Below are positions 1-9,194 of a stretch of DNA of 64,000 bases, piece by piece. The notes below the pieces were generated by a model. It worked only from the letters and a program-made list of their open reading frames with translations, did not search any database and had not been told where the DNA came from. A program made the translations under genes and the position numbers. Each line of letters opens with the position of its first letter. The first letter of the stretch is position 1. Origin of the DNA: Pseudomonas nunensis (GTDB taxonomy: Bacteria; Pseudomonadota; Gammaproteobacteria; Pseudomonadales; Pseudomonadaceae); the NCBI RefSeq assembly GCF_024296925.1, contig NZ_CP101125.1:5644501-5708500 (forward strand), in the 5' to 3' direction.

Positions 1-2213
1 GTTTCCGCCTGCGGATCGCCGTCGTGGATAAACACCAGGTCCAGGTCGGAACCATGCCCCAATTCCAGGCCACCGACCTTCCCATAACCGACAATCACGA
101 AGCCGGGATCGCACAAGGTGCCATCGTTGCGCAGCGGCGTGCCGTATTTGGCCACGGTTTGACGCCAGGCCAGGGCCAGCACTTGTTCGAGGATCGCTTC
201 GGCGAGCCAGGTCAGGTAATCGCTGACTTTCATCAACGGCAAGCTGCCGGAGATTTCTGACGCGGCCACGCGCAAGCGATGCGCGAGTTTGAAATGCCGC
301 AGGGCTTCCATTTGCTGTTCGAGATCGTCCTCAGGAATCCGCGTCAGACGTTCGCGCAATTCGGCGGCCAATTCCGGCGCCAGCGGCGGCTTGAACAGTC
401 GGCCTTCGTTGAGCAGCTCATCGAGCAACAGCGGGAAACGGGTGATCTGCTCGGCAATCCATGGGCTCGCGGCGCACAAGGTCAGCAAGCGACGCAGGGC
501 GCCGGGGTTTTCCGTCAGCAGCACTAAATAAGCCGAACGCCGGGCCACCGCCTCAACCAGCGGCAGCACCCGCTCCAACACCAGATCCGGATTGGCATGT
601 TCCACAGCCTGGGCCAGCAAGCGTGGAATAAACGCATCGAGACGTTCACGTCCCAGGCGCTGCATGGCTCGCAGTTGCGGACTGCCACGCAGGCTGGCCA
701 AGGTTTTCAGGGCCTTGGAAGCATCGGCAAAGCCACCCTGCTCCAACTGTCGGCAAGCGGCTTCTTCATCCTGGGACTCTTCCCACAACGGCAGCCATTC
801 ACCGCCGACCACCACTTCGGCCTCAGTGCCTTCCTCTTCATCAGGGTCAGCAATCACCTGGGCAAAGTGCCAAGCCACGCGGCCGCGCCAATACATCAGT
901 CGCTCATGGAACGCATCCCAATCGGCAAAGCCGAGCATGAACGCAATCCGCGCCTGATCCTGTGCGCCATCCGGCAGCATCTGGGTCTGGCGGTCGGCAA
1001 TCGCCTGGATCGCGTGTTCGGTGTAACGCAGGAATTCGTAACCGTCGCGCAACTCACTGATCACCGGCGCCGGCAGGTAACCCTGGCCTTCGAGGGTGCT
1101 CAGTACTTTTAATAGCGGACGTTGTTGCAGGCTCAGGTCGCGCCCGCCGTGAATCAACTGGAAGGCCTGGGCAATGAACTCGACTTCACGAATGCCGCCG
1201 GAGCCGAGCTTGATGTTGTCGGCCATGCCTTTGCGCCGGACTTCCTGCTGAATCAGCTGCTTCATGGTGCGCAGCGCTTCGATGGCGGAGAAGTCGAGGT
1301 AACGGCGGTAAACGAACGGGCGCAGCATTTCCTGCAACTGCGCGCCGGCCACTTGATCGCCGGCCACCACCCGCGACTTGATCATCGCGTAGCGTTCCCA
1401 GTCGCGGCCCTGGTCCTGGTAATACTGTTCCAGCGCGTTGAAGCTCAAGACCAACGCACCGGCCGAGCCGTAAGGACGCAGGCGCATGTCGACACGGAAC
1501 ACAAAACCGTCGACGGTCATCGGGTCGAGGGCCTTGATCAGGCGCTGGCCGAGACGAATGAAAAATTCCTGGTTATCCAGCGAGCGTTTCACGCCGACGG
1601 TTTCGCCGCCCTCGGGGTAGGCGAAGATCAGGTCGATGTCCGACGACAGGTTCAGCTCCACCGCGCCGAGCTTGCCCATGCCGAGGATGACCATTTGCTG
1701 CGGCTCGCCGCTGCGCCGGCCGGTGGGCACGCCGAATTGCTGGCAATGCCGCGAGTACAACCACTGATAGGCCTGATCGATGCTGGCATCGGCCATGTCC
1801 GAGAGGTCGCGGCAGGTCTGGACCAGATCCGCCTGGCGGTTCAGGTCGCGCCAGATGATTCGTACTTGCTGGCGGGTGCGCTGGCGGCGCAGGGCGCGAC
1901 CGAGTTCGTCTTCGGTTTCAGCGGCATTGACTGCCGCCGCGATCTGCGCGCACAACTCGCCGGGGGCGAAGCTGCGATCAAGTTCACCGGACTGCACCAG
2001 CCCCAGCAACATCAAAGGGTCACGAACGCTCTGTTCAATCACAAAGTCGCTGGCCGCGGCGATGCGGGCGAATTGCGCCCAGCGTTCCGGCGTCCAGGCA
2101 GACAAGCCATGTTCGTCTTCTAATAAGGCCACCGCCGCACGGAACGACTGCTCGGCACGGGTGACCAACGGCTGGAGAATGGCGGGCAGTTCGGCAAGCG
2201 AAGGCAGGGTCAT
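1..2213 (-). CDS. glnE: Bifunctional glutamine synthetase adenylyltransferase/deadenylase (3' end cut by window)
   Basis: GlnE attaches AMP to and removes it from glutamine synthetase, tuning nitrogen assimilation in response to PII. The minus-strand reading frame starts at ATG 2213 (MTLPSLAELP...) and runs off the left edge, giving about 737 residues of a family that is usually near 980. The first nucleotidyltransferase core is visible as GMGKLGAVELNLSSDIDL, and a second core (GYGKVGGLELGHGSDLDL) begins just before the edge, as expected for the duplicated AT domains. The gene is divergent from aceE across a 383-base gap, the order I recall from P. aeruginosa (PA5014/PA5015). Only the missing C-terminus is uncertain. 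Confidence 0.95.
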   Translation of the reverse strand, partial: MTLPSLAELPAILQPLVTRAEQSFRAAVALLEDEHGLSAWTPERWAQFARIAAASDFVIEQSVRDPLMLLGLVQSGELDRSFAPGELCAQIAAAVNAAETEDELGRALRRQRTRQQVRIIWRDLNRQADLVQTCRDLSDMADASIDQAYQWLYSRHCQQFGVPTGRRSGEPQQMVILGMGKLGAVELNLSSDIDLIFAYPEGGETVGVKRSLDNQEFFIRLGQRLIKALDPMTVDGFVFRVDMRLRPYGSAGALVLSFNALEQYYQDQGRDWERYAMIKSRVVAGDQVAGAQLQEMLRPFVYRRYLDFSAIEALRTMKQLIQQEVRRKGMADNIKLGSGGIREVEFIAQAFQLIHGGRDLSLQQRPLLKVLSTLEGQGYLPAPVISELRDGYEFLRYTEHAIQAIADRQTQMLPDGAQDQARIAFMLGFADWDAFHERLMYWRGRVAWHFAQVIADPDEEEGTEAEVVVGGEWLPLWEESQDEEAACRQLEQGGFADASKALKTLASLRGSPQLRAMQRLGRERLDAFIPRLLAQAVEHANPDLVLERVLPLVEAVARRSAYLVLLTENPGALRRLLTLCAASPWIAEQITRFPLLLDELLNEGRLFKPPLAPELAAELRERLTRIPEDDLEQQMEALRHFKLAHRLRVAASEISGSLPLMKVSDYLTWLAEAILEQVLALAWRQTVAKYGTPLRNDGTLCDPGFVIVGYGKVGGLELGHGSDLDLVFIHDGDPQAE

Positions 2214-2353
2214 GGTCTATCCTTGATCGGCGTGTGAAGGGCTGCATGTAGTGAATTTTGAAAACACGCTACGTGACCGACTGTCGAACAAAGGTTAGAA
2301 ATAGCTGAAATTTCTTTTATTTTGGCAGCCAACATCAAGCTTTCACCTTTTCT

Positions 2354-2372
2354 GGTTGGCAAAAGACCAACC
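2354..2372. promoter_or_regulatory. Inverted repeat in glnE-aceE intergenic region
   Basis: GGTTGG (2354-2359) and CCAACC (2367-2372) form a perfect 6-base inverted repeat around CAAAAGA. It lies in the 2214-2596 gap, where no gene is seen. It could be an operator for glnE or aceE or a small hairpin. No T-run follows, so a terminator is unlikely. Confidence 0.3.
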
Positions 2373-2420
2373 TTAACGATTATTCTCACAACGCAGCCGG
2401 AGGCCACAAGCCATTCATCT

Positions 2421-2433
2421 GTAGTTTTACTAC
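2421..2433. promoter_or_regulatory. Candidate GntR/FadR-type operator upstream of aceE (site 1)
   Basis: GTAGTTTTACTAC is a palindrome with 5-base arms (GTAGT/ACTAC) around three bases. Its core fits the TNGTNNNACNA pattern bound by FadR-subfamily GntR regulators such as PdhR and LldR. An exact reverse-complement copy lies at 2473-2485. The regulator is not in this window, so the assignment is inference. Confidence 0.45.
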
Positions 2434-2472
2434 TCGTCTATACATTCGAAAGGCTGAAATGCCCGTTGATTT

Positions 2473-2485
2473 GTAGTAAAACTAC
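2473..2485. promoter_or_regulatory. Candidate GntR/FadR-type operator upstream of aceE (site 2)
   Basis: GTAGTAAAACTAC is the exact reverse complement of the site at 2421-2433. The two centres are 52 bases apart, about five helical turns, so both would face the same side of the DNA. Both lie 110-180 bases upstream of the aceE start, which suits paired repressor binding around a promoter. Confidence 0.45.
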
Positions 2486-2596
2486 ACGCCGCCGGAACAA
2501 CCTCTCGGCAATCCAAGAATTTATATCGTCTGCCCACAAGGCCAGTCGCAAACTCAGGCAACCGATTCTGGAAGCCTTTCCGCCCTGGAGCAAGCC

Positions 2597-5242
2597 ATGC
2601 AAGACCTCGATCCCGTCGAAACCCAGGAATGGCTGGACGCCCTGGAATCGGTTCTCGACAAAGAAGGCGAAGACCGCGCTCATTATCTGATGACCCGTAT
2701 GGGCGAATTGGCGACCCGCAGCGGTTCGCAATTGCCTTACGCCATCACCACGCCATACCGCAACACCATTCCTGTTACCCACGAAGCACGCATGCCTGGC
2801 GACCTGTTCATGGAACGCCGCATTCGCTCGTTGGTACGCTGGAACGCGATGGCCATGGTGATGCGTACGAACCTGAAAGATTCGGACCTGGGCGGTCACA
2901 TTTCCAGCTTCGCCTCCAGCGCCACCCTGTATGACATCGGCTTCAACTACTTCTTCCAGGCCCCGACCGACGAACACGGCGGCGACCTGATCTACTTCCA
3001 GGGTCACACCTCGCCAGGCGTTTACGCCCGTGCGTTCATGGAAGGTCGCATCACCGAAGACCAGATGAACAACTTCCGTCAGGAAGTCGATGGTCACGGC
3101 CTGTCGTCCTATCCACACCCGTGGCTGATGCCTGATTTCTGGCAGTTCCCGACCGTATCCATGGGTCTGGGCCCAATCCAGGCGATCTACCAGGCACGTT
3201 TCATGAAGTACCTGGAAGCCCGTGGTTTCATTCCTGAAGGCAAGCAGAAAGTCTGGTGCTTCCTGGGCGACGGCGAGTGTGACGAGCCGGAATCCCTGGG
3301 CGCCATCTCCCTGGCTGGCCGCGAGAAGCTCGACAACCTGATCTTCGTCATCAACTGCAACCTGCAGCGCCTCGACGGCCCGGTTCGCGGCAACGGCAAG
3401 ATCATCCAGGAACTCGAAGGCGTGTTCCGCGGTGCTCAGTGGAACGTGACCAAAGTCATCTGGGGCCGTTTCTGGGACCCACTGCTGGCCAAAGACGTCG
3501 ACGGTATCCTGCAACGTCGCATGGACGAAGTCATCGACGGCGAGTACCAGAACTACAAAGCCAAAGACGGCGCGTTCGTACGTGAACACTTCTTCAACTC
3601 GCCAGAACTCAAGGCGATGGTTGCTGATCTGTCCGACGACGAGATCTGGAAACTCAACCGTGGCGGCCACGACCCGTACAAGGTCTACGCGGCGTACCAC
3701 GAAGCGGTCAACCACAAAGAACAACCAACCGTCATCCTGGCCAAGACCATCAAGGGTTATGGCACCGGTGCCGGCGAAGCGAAGAACACCGCGCACAACA
3801 CCAAGAAGGTTGATGTTGAAAGCCTGAAGCTGTTCCGCGATCGTTTCGACATCCCGGTCAAAGACGAAGAGCTGGAGAACCTGCCGTTCTTCAAGCCAGA
3901 GCCAAACAGCGCCGAAGCCCGTTACCTGAGCGAGCGCCGCACTGCACTCGGCGGTTTCGTGCCACAGCGTCGCGCCAAGAGCATCAGCGTTCCGACGCCA
4001 TCCCTCGATACCCTCAAGGCGATCCTTGACGGCTCGGGCGACCGTGAAATTTCCACCACCATGGCGTTCGTGCGGATCCTCGCGCAACTGGTCAAGGACA
4101 AGGAAATCGGCCCGCGCATCGTTCCGATCATCCCGGACGAAGCCCGTACCTTCGGTATGGAAGGCATGTTCCGTCAGTTGGGCATCTACTCGTCCGTCGG
4201 CCAGCTCTACGAGCCAGTCGATAAAGACCAGGTGATGTTCTACCGCGAAGACAAGAAGGGCCAGATCCTCGAAGAAGGCATCAACGAAGCGGGCGCCATG
4301 AGCTCCTTCATCGCTGCCGGTACTTCGTACTCCAGCCACAACCAGCCAATGCTGCCGTTCTACATCTTCTACTCGATGTTCGGCTTCCAGCGTATCGGCG
4401 ACCTCGCCTGGGCCGCTGGCGACAGCCGTACCCGTGGCTTCCTGATCGGCGGCACCGCCGGCCGGACCACGCTGAACGGCGAAGGCCTGCAACACGAAGA
4501 TGGTCACAGCCACATCCTGGCCGGCACCATCCCGAACTGCCGCACCTTTGATCCAACCTACGGCTATGAGCTGGCGGTGATCATCCAGGACGGCATGAAG
4601 AAGATGACCGAAGAGCAGCAGGACGTTTTCTACTACATCACCGTGATGAACGAGTCCTACCAGCAGCCAGCCATGCCGGCCGGTGTCGAGGAAGGCATCA
4701 TCAAGGGCATGTACCTGCTCGAGGAAGACACCCGCGAAGCGGCGCACCACGTTCAACTGATGGGCTCCGGCACCATCCTGCGTGAAGTCCGTGAAGCGGC
4801 GAAGATCCTGCGTGAAGAGTTCAACATCGGTGCTGACGTGTGGAGCGTTACCAGCTTCAACGAACTGCGTCGCGACGGCCTGGCCGTTGAGCGCACCAAC
4901 CGTCTGCACCCTGGCCAGAAGCCGAAGCTGAGCTACGTCGAAGAGTGCCTGAACGGCCGTAAAGGTCCGGTCATTGCCTCTACCGACTACATGAAGCTGT
5001 TCGCCGAACAAATTCGTCAGTGGGTCCCGTCCAAGGAATTCAAAGTCCTGGGCACCGACGGTTTCGGTCGCAGTGACAGCCGTAAAAAGCTGCGTCACTT
5101 CTTCGAAGTCGACCGTCATTTCGTGGTGTTGGCAGCCCTGGAAGCCTTGGCTGACCGTGGTGATATCGAACCTAAGGTGGTGGCCGAGGCTATCGTCAAG
5201 TTCGGGATCAACCCGGAAAAACTCAACCCACTGGACTGCTGA
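2597..5242 (+). CDS. aceE: Pyruvate dehydrogenase E1 component, homodimeric type
   Basis: AceE decarboxylates pyruvate with thiamine diphosphate and reductively acetylates the lipoyl arms of E2, feeding acetyl-CoA to the TCA cycle. The 881-residue length is typical of the homodimeric E1 of gammaproteobacteria. The ThDP motif starts as FLGDGECDEPES near residue 215 and ends with the NCN stretch about 30 residues later. The ATG at 2597 follows a GGAG sequence at 2587. aceF starts 11 bases after the stop, so the two form an operon. Candidate GntR-type operators lie upstream at 2421-2485. The long opposite-strand frame across this gene is a shadow. Confidence 0.98.
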   Translation: MQDLDPVETQEWLDALESVLDKEGEDRAHYLMTRMGELATRSGSQLPYAITTPYRNTIPVTHEARMPGDLFMERRIRSLVRWNAMAMVMRTNLKDSDLGGHISSFASSATLYDIGFNYFFQAPTDEHGGDLIYFQGHTSPGVYARAFMEGRITEDQMNNFRQEVDGHGLSSYPHPWLMPDFWQFPTVSMGLGPIQAIYQARFMKYLEARGFIPEGKQKVWCFLGDGECDEPESLGAISLAGREKLDNLIFVINCNLQRLDGPVRGNGKIIQELEGVFRGAQWNVTKVIWGRFWDPLLAKDVDGILQRRMDEVIDGEYQNYKAKDGAFVREHFFNSPELKAMVADLSDDEIWKLNRGGHDPYKVYAAYHEAVNHKEQPTVILAKTIKGYGTGAGEAKNTAHNTKKVDVESLKLFRDRFDIPVKDEELENLPFFKPEPNSAEARYLSERRTALGGFVPQRRAKSISVPTPSLDTLKAILDGSGDREISTTMAFVRILAQLVKDKEIGPRIVPIIPDEARTFGMEGMFRQLGIYSSVGQLYEPVDKDQVMFYREDKKGQILEEGINEAGAMSSFIAAGTSYSSHNQPMLPFYIFYSMFGFQRIGDLAWAAGDSRTRGFLIGGTAGRTTLNGEGLQHEDGHSHILAGTIPNCRTFDPTYGYELAVIIQDGMKKMTEEQQDVFYYITVMNESYQQPAMPAGVEEGIIKGMYLLEEDTREAAHHVQLMGSGTILREVREAAKILREEFNIGADVWSVTSFNELRRDGLAVERTNRLHPGQKPKLSYVEECLNGRKGPVIASTDYMKLFAEQIRQWVPSKEFKVLGTDGFGRSDSRKKLRHFFEVDRHFVVLAALEALADRGDIEPKVVAEAIVKFGINPEKLNPLDC

Positions 5243-5253
5243 GGAGACAATCT

Positions 5254-7221
5254 GTGAGCGAACTCATTCGAGTACCTGACATCGGCAGCGGTGAAGGTGA
5301 AGTAATCGAACTATTTGTGAAGGTCGGCGACCGTATCGAAGCCGACCAGAGCATCCTGACGCTTGAGTCGGACAAGGCGAGCATGGAGATTCCTGCTCCC
5401 AAGGCCGGCGTCGTCAAAAGCCTGAAAGTGAAAATCGGCGATCGCCTGAAAGAAGGCGACGAACTGCTGGAGCTGGAAGTCGAAGGTGCCGCTGCTGCGG
5501 CCCCTGCGCCTGCCGCTGCTGCACCGGCTGCCAAAGCTGAAGCTGCACCGGCGGCTGCACCTGCCGCCGCTGCTGCTCCAGCCGCCGCGCCGGCGGCTGC
5601 AACGACCCAGCAAGTACACGTGCCGGACATCGGTTCGTCGGGCAAGGCCCAGATCATCGAGATCCAGGTCAAAGTCGGCGACACCGTCGAGGCTGATCAA
5701 TCGCTGATCACCCTGGAATCCGACAAGGCGAGCATGGAAATTCCATCGCCTGCCGCTGGCGTGGTCGAAAGCATCAGCGTCAAGTTGAACGACGAAGTCG
5801 GCACCGGCGACCTGATCCTGGCGTTGAAAGTGGCGGGTGCTGCGGCCCCTGCTGCTGCCGCGCCGGCCCAGGCGGCTGCACCTGCCGCCGCCGCTGCTCC
5901 AGCGCCAGCCGCTGCGGCTCCGGCTGCACCGGTTGCCGACACTGTTCAGGACATTCACGTCCCGGACATCGGCTCGTCGGGCAAGGCCAAGATCATCGAG
6001 GTACTGGTCAAGGCTGGCGACACCGTCACCGCCGACCAGTCGCTGATCACCCTGGAATCCGACAAGGCGAGCATGGAAATCCCGTCGCCTGCCGCTGGCG
6101 TGGTGGAAAGCGTTTCCATCAAGCTGGATGACGAAGTCGGTACCGGCGACCTGATCCTGAAGCTGAAAGTCAAAGGCGTTGCGCCTGCCGCTGCTCCAGC
6201 ACCGGCCGCCGCAGCCCCGAGCGCTCCTGCTCCAGCCGCTGCTGCACCGGCTGCTGCCGCACCGGCGCCGGCGGCACCTGCCGCTGCTCCAGCCAAGCCT
6301 GGCGCCAAGGTTCACGCCGGCCCGGCCGTTCGCCAACTGGCCCGTGAATTCGGCGTCGAGCTGAGCGCGGTCAGCCCAAGCGGCCCACACGGTCGTGTGC
6401 TCAAAGAAGACGTGCAGGTTTACGTCAAAGCCATGATGCAGAAGGCCAAGGAAGCACCGGCCGCTGGTGGCGCAACCGGCGGCGCGGGCATCCCGCCGAT
6501 CCCGGTCGTGGACTTCAGCCGCTTCGGTGAAACCGAAGAAGTGCCGATGACTCGCCTGATGCAAATCGGCGCGTCGAGCCTGCACCGCAGCTGGTTGAAC
6601 ATTCCGCACGTGACTCAGTTCGATTCGGCTGATATCACCGACCTGGAAGCGTTCCGCATTGCGCAGAAAGCCGTTGCAGAGAAGGCCGGCGTCAAGCTGA
6701 CCATCCTGCCACTGCTGCTCAAGTCGTGTGCGCACCTGCTCAAGGAACTGCCGGACTTCAACAGTTCGCTGGCCCCAAGCGGCAAGGCAATCATCCGCAA
6801 GAAGTACGTGAACATCGGCTTCGCGGTCGACACCCCGGATGGCCTGCTGGTACCGGTCATCAAGAACGTCGACCAGAAGAGCCTGTTGCAACTCGCAGCC
6901 GAAGCCGCTGTGCTGGCCGCCAAGGCCCGCGACAAGAAGCTCACCGCTGACGACATGCAAGGCGCCTGCTTCACCATTTCCAGCCTCGGCCACATTGGCG
7001 GCACCGGCTTCACGCCGATCGTCAACGCGCCGGAAGTGGCGATCCTCGGTGTTTCCAAGGCAACCATCCAGCCAGTCTGGGACGGCAAAGCCTTCCAGCC
7101 GAAACTGATGCTGCCACTGTCGCTGTCCTACGATCACCGTGTGATCAACGGCGCCGCTGCTGCACGCTTCACCAAGCGTCTGAGCGACCTGCTGGCGGAC
7201 ATCCGCACCATCCTGCTGTAA
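5254..7221 (+). CDS. aceF: Pyruvate dehydrogenase E2, dihydrolipoyl acetyltransferase with three lipoyl domains
   Basis: AceF moves the acetyl group from lipoate to CoA and forms the core of the pyruvate dehydrogenase complex. The start is GTG 5254 behind a strong GAGGAG site (5241-5246). Three lipoyl domains are visible at about residues 2-78, 122-196 and 237-311, each with the lipoylation motif SDKASMEIP, joined by Ala/Pro-rich linkers. An E1/E3-binding domain (AVRQLAREFGVELSAV) lies near 355-390, followed by the acyltransferase core ending in DHRVINGAAAARF with its active-site His. The 655-residue length exceeds the roughly 547 residues I recall for the two-lipoyl P. aeruginosa protein. 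Domains 2 and 3 are nearly identical, suggesting recent duplication. Confidence 0.97.
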   Translation: MSELIRVPDIGSGEGEVIELFVKVGDRIEADQSILTLESDKASMEIPAPKAGVVKSLKVKIGDRLKEGDELLELEVEGAAAAAPAPAAAAPAAKAEAAPAAAPAAAAAPAAAPAAATTQQVHVPDIGSSGKAQIIEIQVKVGDTVEADQSLITLESDKASMEIPSPAAGVVESISVKLNDEVGTGDLILALKVAGAAAPAAAAPAQAAAPAAAAAPAPAAAAPAAPVADTVQDIHVPDIGSSGKAKIIEVLVKAGDTVTADQSLITLESDKASMEIPSPAAGVVESVSIKLDDEVGTGDLILKLKVKGVAPAAAPAPAAAAPSAPAPAAAAPAAAAPAPAAPAAAPAKPGAKVHAGPAVRQLAREFGVELSAVSPSGPHGRVLKEDVQVYVKAMMQKAKEAPAAGGATGGAGIPPIPVVDFSRFGETEEVPMTRLMQIGASSLHRSWLNIPHVTQFDSADITDLEAFRIAQKAVAEKAGVKLTILPLLLKSCAHLLKELPDFNSSLAPSGKAIIRKKYVNIGFAVDTPDGLLVPVIKNVDQKSLLQLAAEAAVLAAKARDKKLTADDMQGACFTISSLGHIGGTGFTPIVNAPEVAILGVSKATIQPVWDGKAFQPKLMLPLSLSYDHRVINGAAAARFTKRLSDLLADIRTILL

Positions 7222-7228
7222 CACCGAC

Positions 7229-7250
7229 GGCCCTCCTTCACTGGAGGGCC
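7229..7250 (+). terminator. Hairpin just after aceF
   Basis: GGCCCTCC and GGAGGGCC form an 8-base perfect stem around TTCACT, 7 bases after the aceF stop. No long T-run follows, so it may stabilise the 3' end, with the hairpin at 7293 doing the termination. Confidence 0.55.
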
Positions 7251-7292
7251 TGTCGCGTTCCACGTTTTCCGAGCGCCACGCTCGTACCTCAA

Positions 7293-7320
7293 CCCCGCCA
7301 ATTTGGCGGGGCTTTTTTTT
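7293..7320 (+). terminator. Rho-independent terminator of aceEF
   Basis: CCCCGCC and GGCGGGG pair around AATTT-rich loop bases, followed by eight T residues (7313-7320). This is a textbook intrinsic terminator on the plus strand downstream of aceF. Confidence 0.85.
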
Positions 7321-7432
7321 GCCTGGCAGAAAATGCCTGCCACTTTCCTACAACTGCGGCTTACTTCGCCCACAGCTCAAGTCCACTTCGGCTCGATATT
7401 TTTCATCAGCCAATAACTAGGCTTAGTTCCAT

Positions 7433-7451
7433 GAAGTTCAAGACGAACTTC
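7433..7451. promoter_or_regulatory. Inverted repeat upstream of PhoD-like gene
   Basis: GAAGTTC (7433-7439) and GAACTTC (7445-7451) form a perfect 7-base inverted repeat with a 5-base spacer, 47 bases before the ATG. It is a possible operator or leader hairpin. Two TTCGAA hexamers (7481-7496) lie between it and the start. Confidence 0.3.
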
Positions 7452-7497
7452 GACACTCTCAATCGCTTAGTTAGCACTACTTCGAACGGATTCGAAT

Positions 7498-8892
7498 ATG
7501 TTCAAACCGACTGTCGGCCCGATTATTGGCCACACTACAACTAATCACGTGCGCATTTTTTTGCGCGGCGACACTCAAGATGACGCCCCAGTATTTGCTG
7601 GCATCCGCTATCGCCGCTTGGGTGAAGAACGCTGGAGCAAAGGCGTGTTTGCCAAACTGTCACGCTTGCGGGATATGTCTGATGTCATTGGGTTAAATCA
7701 GCTATACGAAAATGCCGAGTATGAATATCAAGCGGGCTGGTTCAGCCCGATGAGCCCGGTGCATACCGTGGAAACCGTGCAGGAGTTGCCGCTGCAGTGG
7801 CCACGGGAGGTTTATCGCTTTCGTACCCGCTCCAGCAAGTCCGCCCTACCCCGCGCCTACATCGTCGGGTCGTGCCGGTATCTGCGCATGACCGCAGGCA
7901 TCGCGTCGGCTCCGCACCTGGGTGACCGGATCTTCGCGTCGATCACGCAACTGGCGGAACAGGCCATCCCGCCGATCAGTGCCATGCTGATGACCGGCGA
8001 CCAGATCTACGTCGATGACTTGAACCGCATTGCGCCCGACCGGGAATATAAGGAGATACTCAGCAAGTACCGCGTGGCTTTTTCGCAGCCCCACATCAGC
8101 AAGTTGATGTCTGGCACGCCGACTTACATGATTCTCGACGACCATGAAATCGAAGACAACTGGCCCGCCAATAAGAGTAAAGACGACGATTACTTGTATA
8201 AAAATGCCATCTCAGCCTATGAACTCTATCAAGCCAGCCACAGCCCGGCGCATGAACTACTGGCCGACGGTCAAATAAGTCGCCAGGCGGAACAGTATTG
8301 GTATCAGTTTGCCGAAGGCGATATCGAATGGTTTGTCACCGATAGCCGGACCCGTCGCAATCTGTCCGCTGATGATCGACGCATCCTCGACGAGGAACAG
8401 GAGCAAGCGTTGCTCAAATGGCTGATTCATAGCCCGGCGCGGGTCAAATTCGTGGTCACCAGCGTGATGTTCTACCCCGACCGAAAAAAACTCGGCGACG
8501 ACGCCTGGAAAGCCTTTCCGGAACAACGCCTGCGATTGCTGGAGACAATTCGTACACAGCGTATCCAGAACGTCATCTTCGTTTCCGGCGACGTCCATGG
8601 CTCACTCACCAGCCGTCTGACCCACAGTGAGGATCGGGACTTTGAGGTTCACACGATCGTCTCTTCGCCGCTGTGCAACAGCAAGTTGCTGCCGTATGCC
8701 AGCGAATCGACGTTCATTCTTGATCAGCCACTGGCGCGGACGGCGGCTGGCGAGTATCGGCATGCGCTCACGAGCAAGGTCGTGAGCCAGGATAATTTTG
8801 CGCATTTGGTGGTGGAGGCTGAGCACGTTCGGGTGAGTTACCACGATAGGGAGGGCAAGCTTTTGCAGTCGGTTAGCATTCCATTGCGGTAA
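7498..8892 (+). CDS. PhoD-family alkaline phosphatase-like metallophosphoesterase
   Basis: This 464-residue protein carries the PhoD metallophosphatase signatures in order: GSC near 124-126, GDQIY near 167-171, DDHEIEDNW near 214-222 and SGDVHG near 364. These residues bind the metal pair in PhoD enzymes, which hydrolyse phosphomonoesters or diesters. No signal peptide or Tat motif is seen at the N-terminus, unlike secreted PhoD, so a cytoplasmic role is likely and the substrate is unknown. The ATG has only a weak GGA ribosome site 7 bases upstream. The gene appears monocistronic between the aceF terminator and a REPIN. No clear Pho box was found upstream. Confidence 0.85.
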   Translation: MFKPTVGPIIGHTTTNHVRIFLRGDTQDDAPVFAGIRYRRLGEERWSKGVFAKLSRLRDMSDVIGLNQLYENAEYEYQAGWFSPMSPVHTVETVQELPLQWPREVYRFRTRSSKSALPRAYIVGSCRYLRMTAGIASAPHLGDRIFASITQLAEQAIPPISAMLMTGDQIYVDDLNRIAPDREYKEILSKYRVAFSQPHISKLMSGTPTYMILDDHEIEDNWPANKSKDDDYLYKNAISAYELYQASHSPAHELLADGQISRQAEQYWYQFAEGDIEWFVTDSRTRRNLSADDRRILDEEQEQALLKWLIHSPARVKFVVTSVMFYPDRKKLGDDAWKAFPEQRLRLLETIRTQRIQNVIFVSGDVHGSLTSRLTHSEDRDFEVHTIVSSPLCNSKLLPYASESTFILDQPLARTAAGEYRHALTSKVVSQDNFAHLVVEAEHVRVSYHDREGKLLQSVSIPLR

Positions 8893-8901
8893 ACGACAGT
8901 C

Positions 8902-8999
8902 CCTGTGGCGAGCGAGCTTGCTCGCGCCGGGCCGCGTAGCGGCCCCAATATTTTGTGAGCGCTGTGCACTCAAGCGCGAGCAAGCTCGCTCGCCACAGG
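8902..8999. repeat. REPIN (paired REP palindromes)
   Basis: A long imperfect inverted repeat with ends CCTGTGGCGAGCGAGCTTGC and its complement encloses a GC-rich centre. It belongs to the Pseudomonas REP class with a GGCGAG core. It lies between the PhoD-like gene and dipA, in a 302-base gap that otherwise shows nothing. Confidence 0.8.
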
Positions 9000-9194
9000 A
9001 CCGCGTTTCATTCGCAAAACCATCAATTTCAGGCATGCACTGGAGAAATCCTCCCTCCTGCCGACATATTCTTATAGCACTTGGCCTTCATGTCTCTTGT
9101 CAGTCGGGGCCGCAATGATGCAACCTTGCCGCAGGCAGCAGTTAAGAGGGCGAGAGCCCGGCGCGATCAGCATATTCGAAGCGAGTTTCCCTCA

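Noticed and set aside
2438..5119. An 893-residue open frame opposite aceE
   Set aside because: Antisense shadow of a confidently identified gene, with no recognisable protein features.
5480..6300. Short GC-rich repeats in aceF considered as a repeat array
   Set aside because: They encode Ala/Pro linkers and duplicated lipoyl domains. There is no spacer pattern like a CRISPR array.
5311..7263. A 650-residue open frame opposite aceF
   Set aside because: Antisense shadow. The repeated Gly/Arg/Ser stretches are complements of the Ala/Pro linkers.
7321..7497. Pho box upstream of the PhoD-like gene
   Set aside because: No pair of CTGTCAT-like repeats with 11-base periodicity was found.
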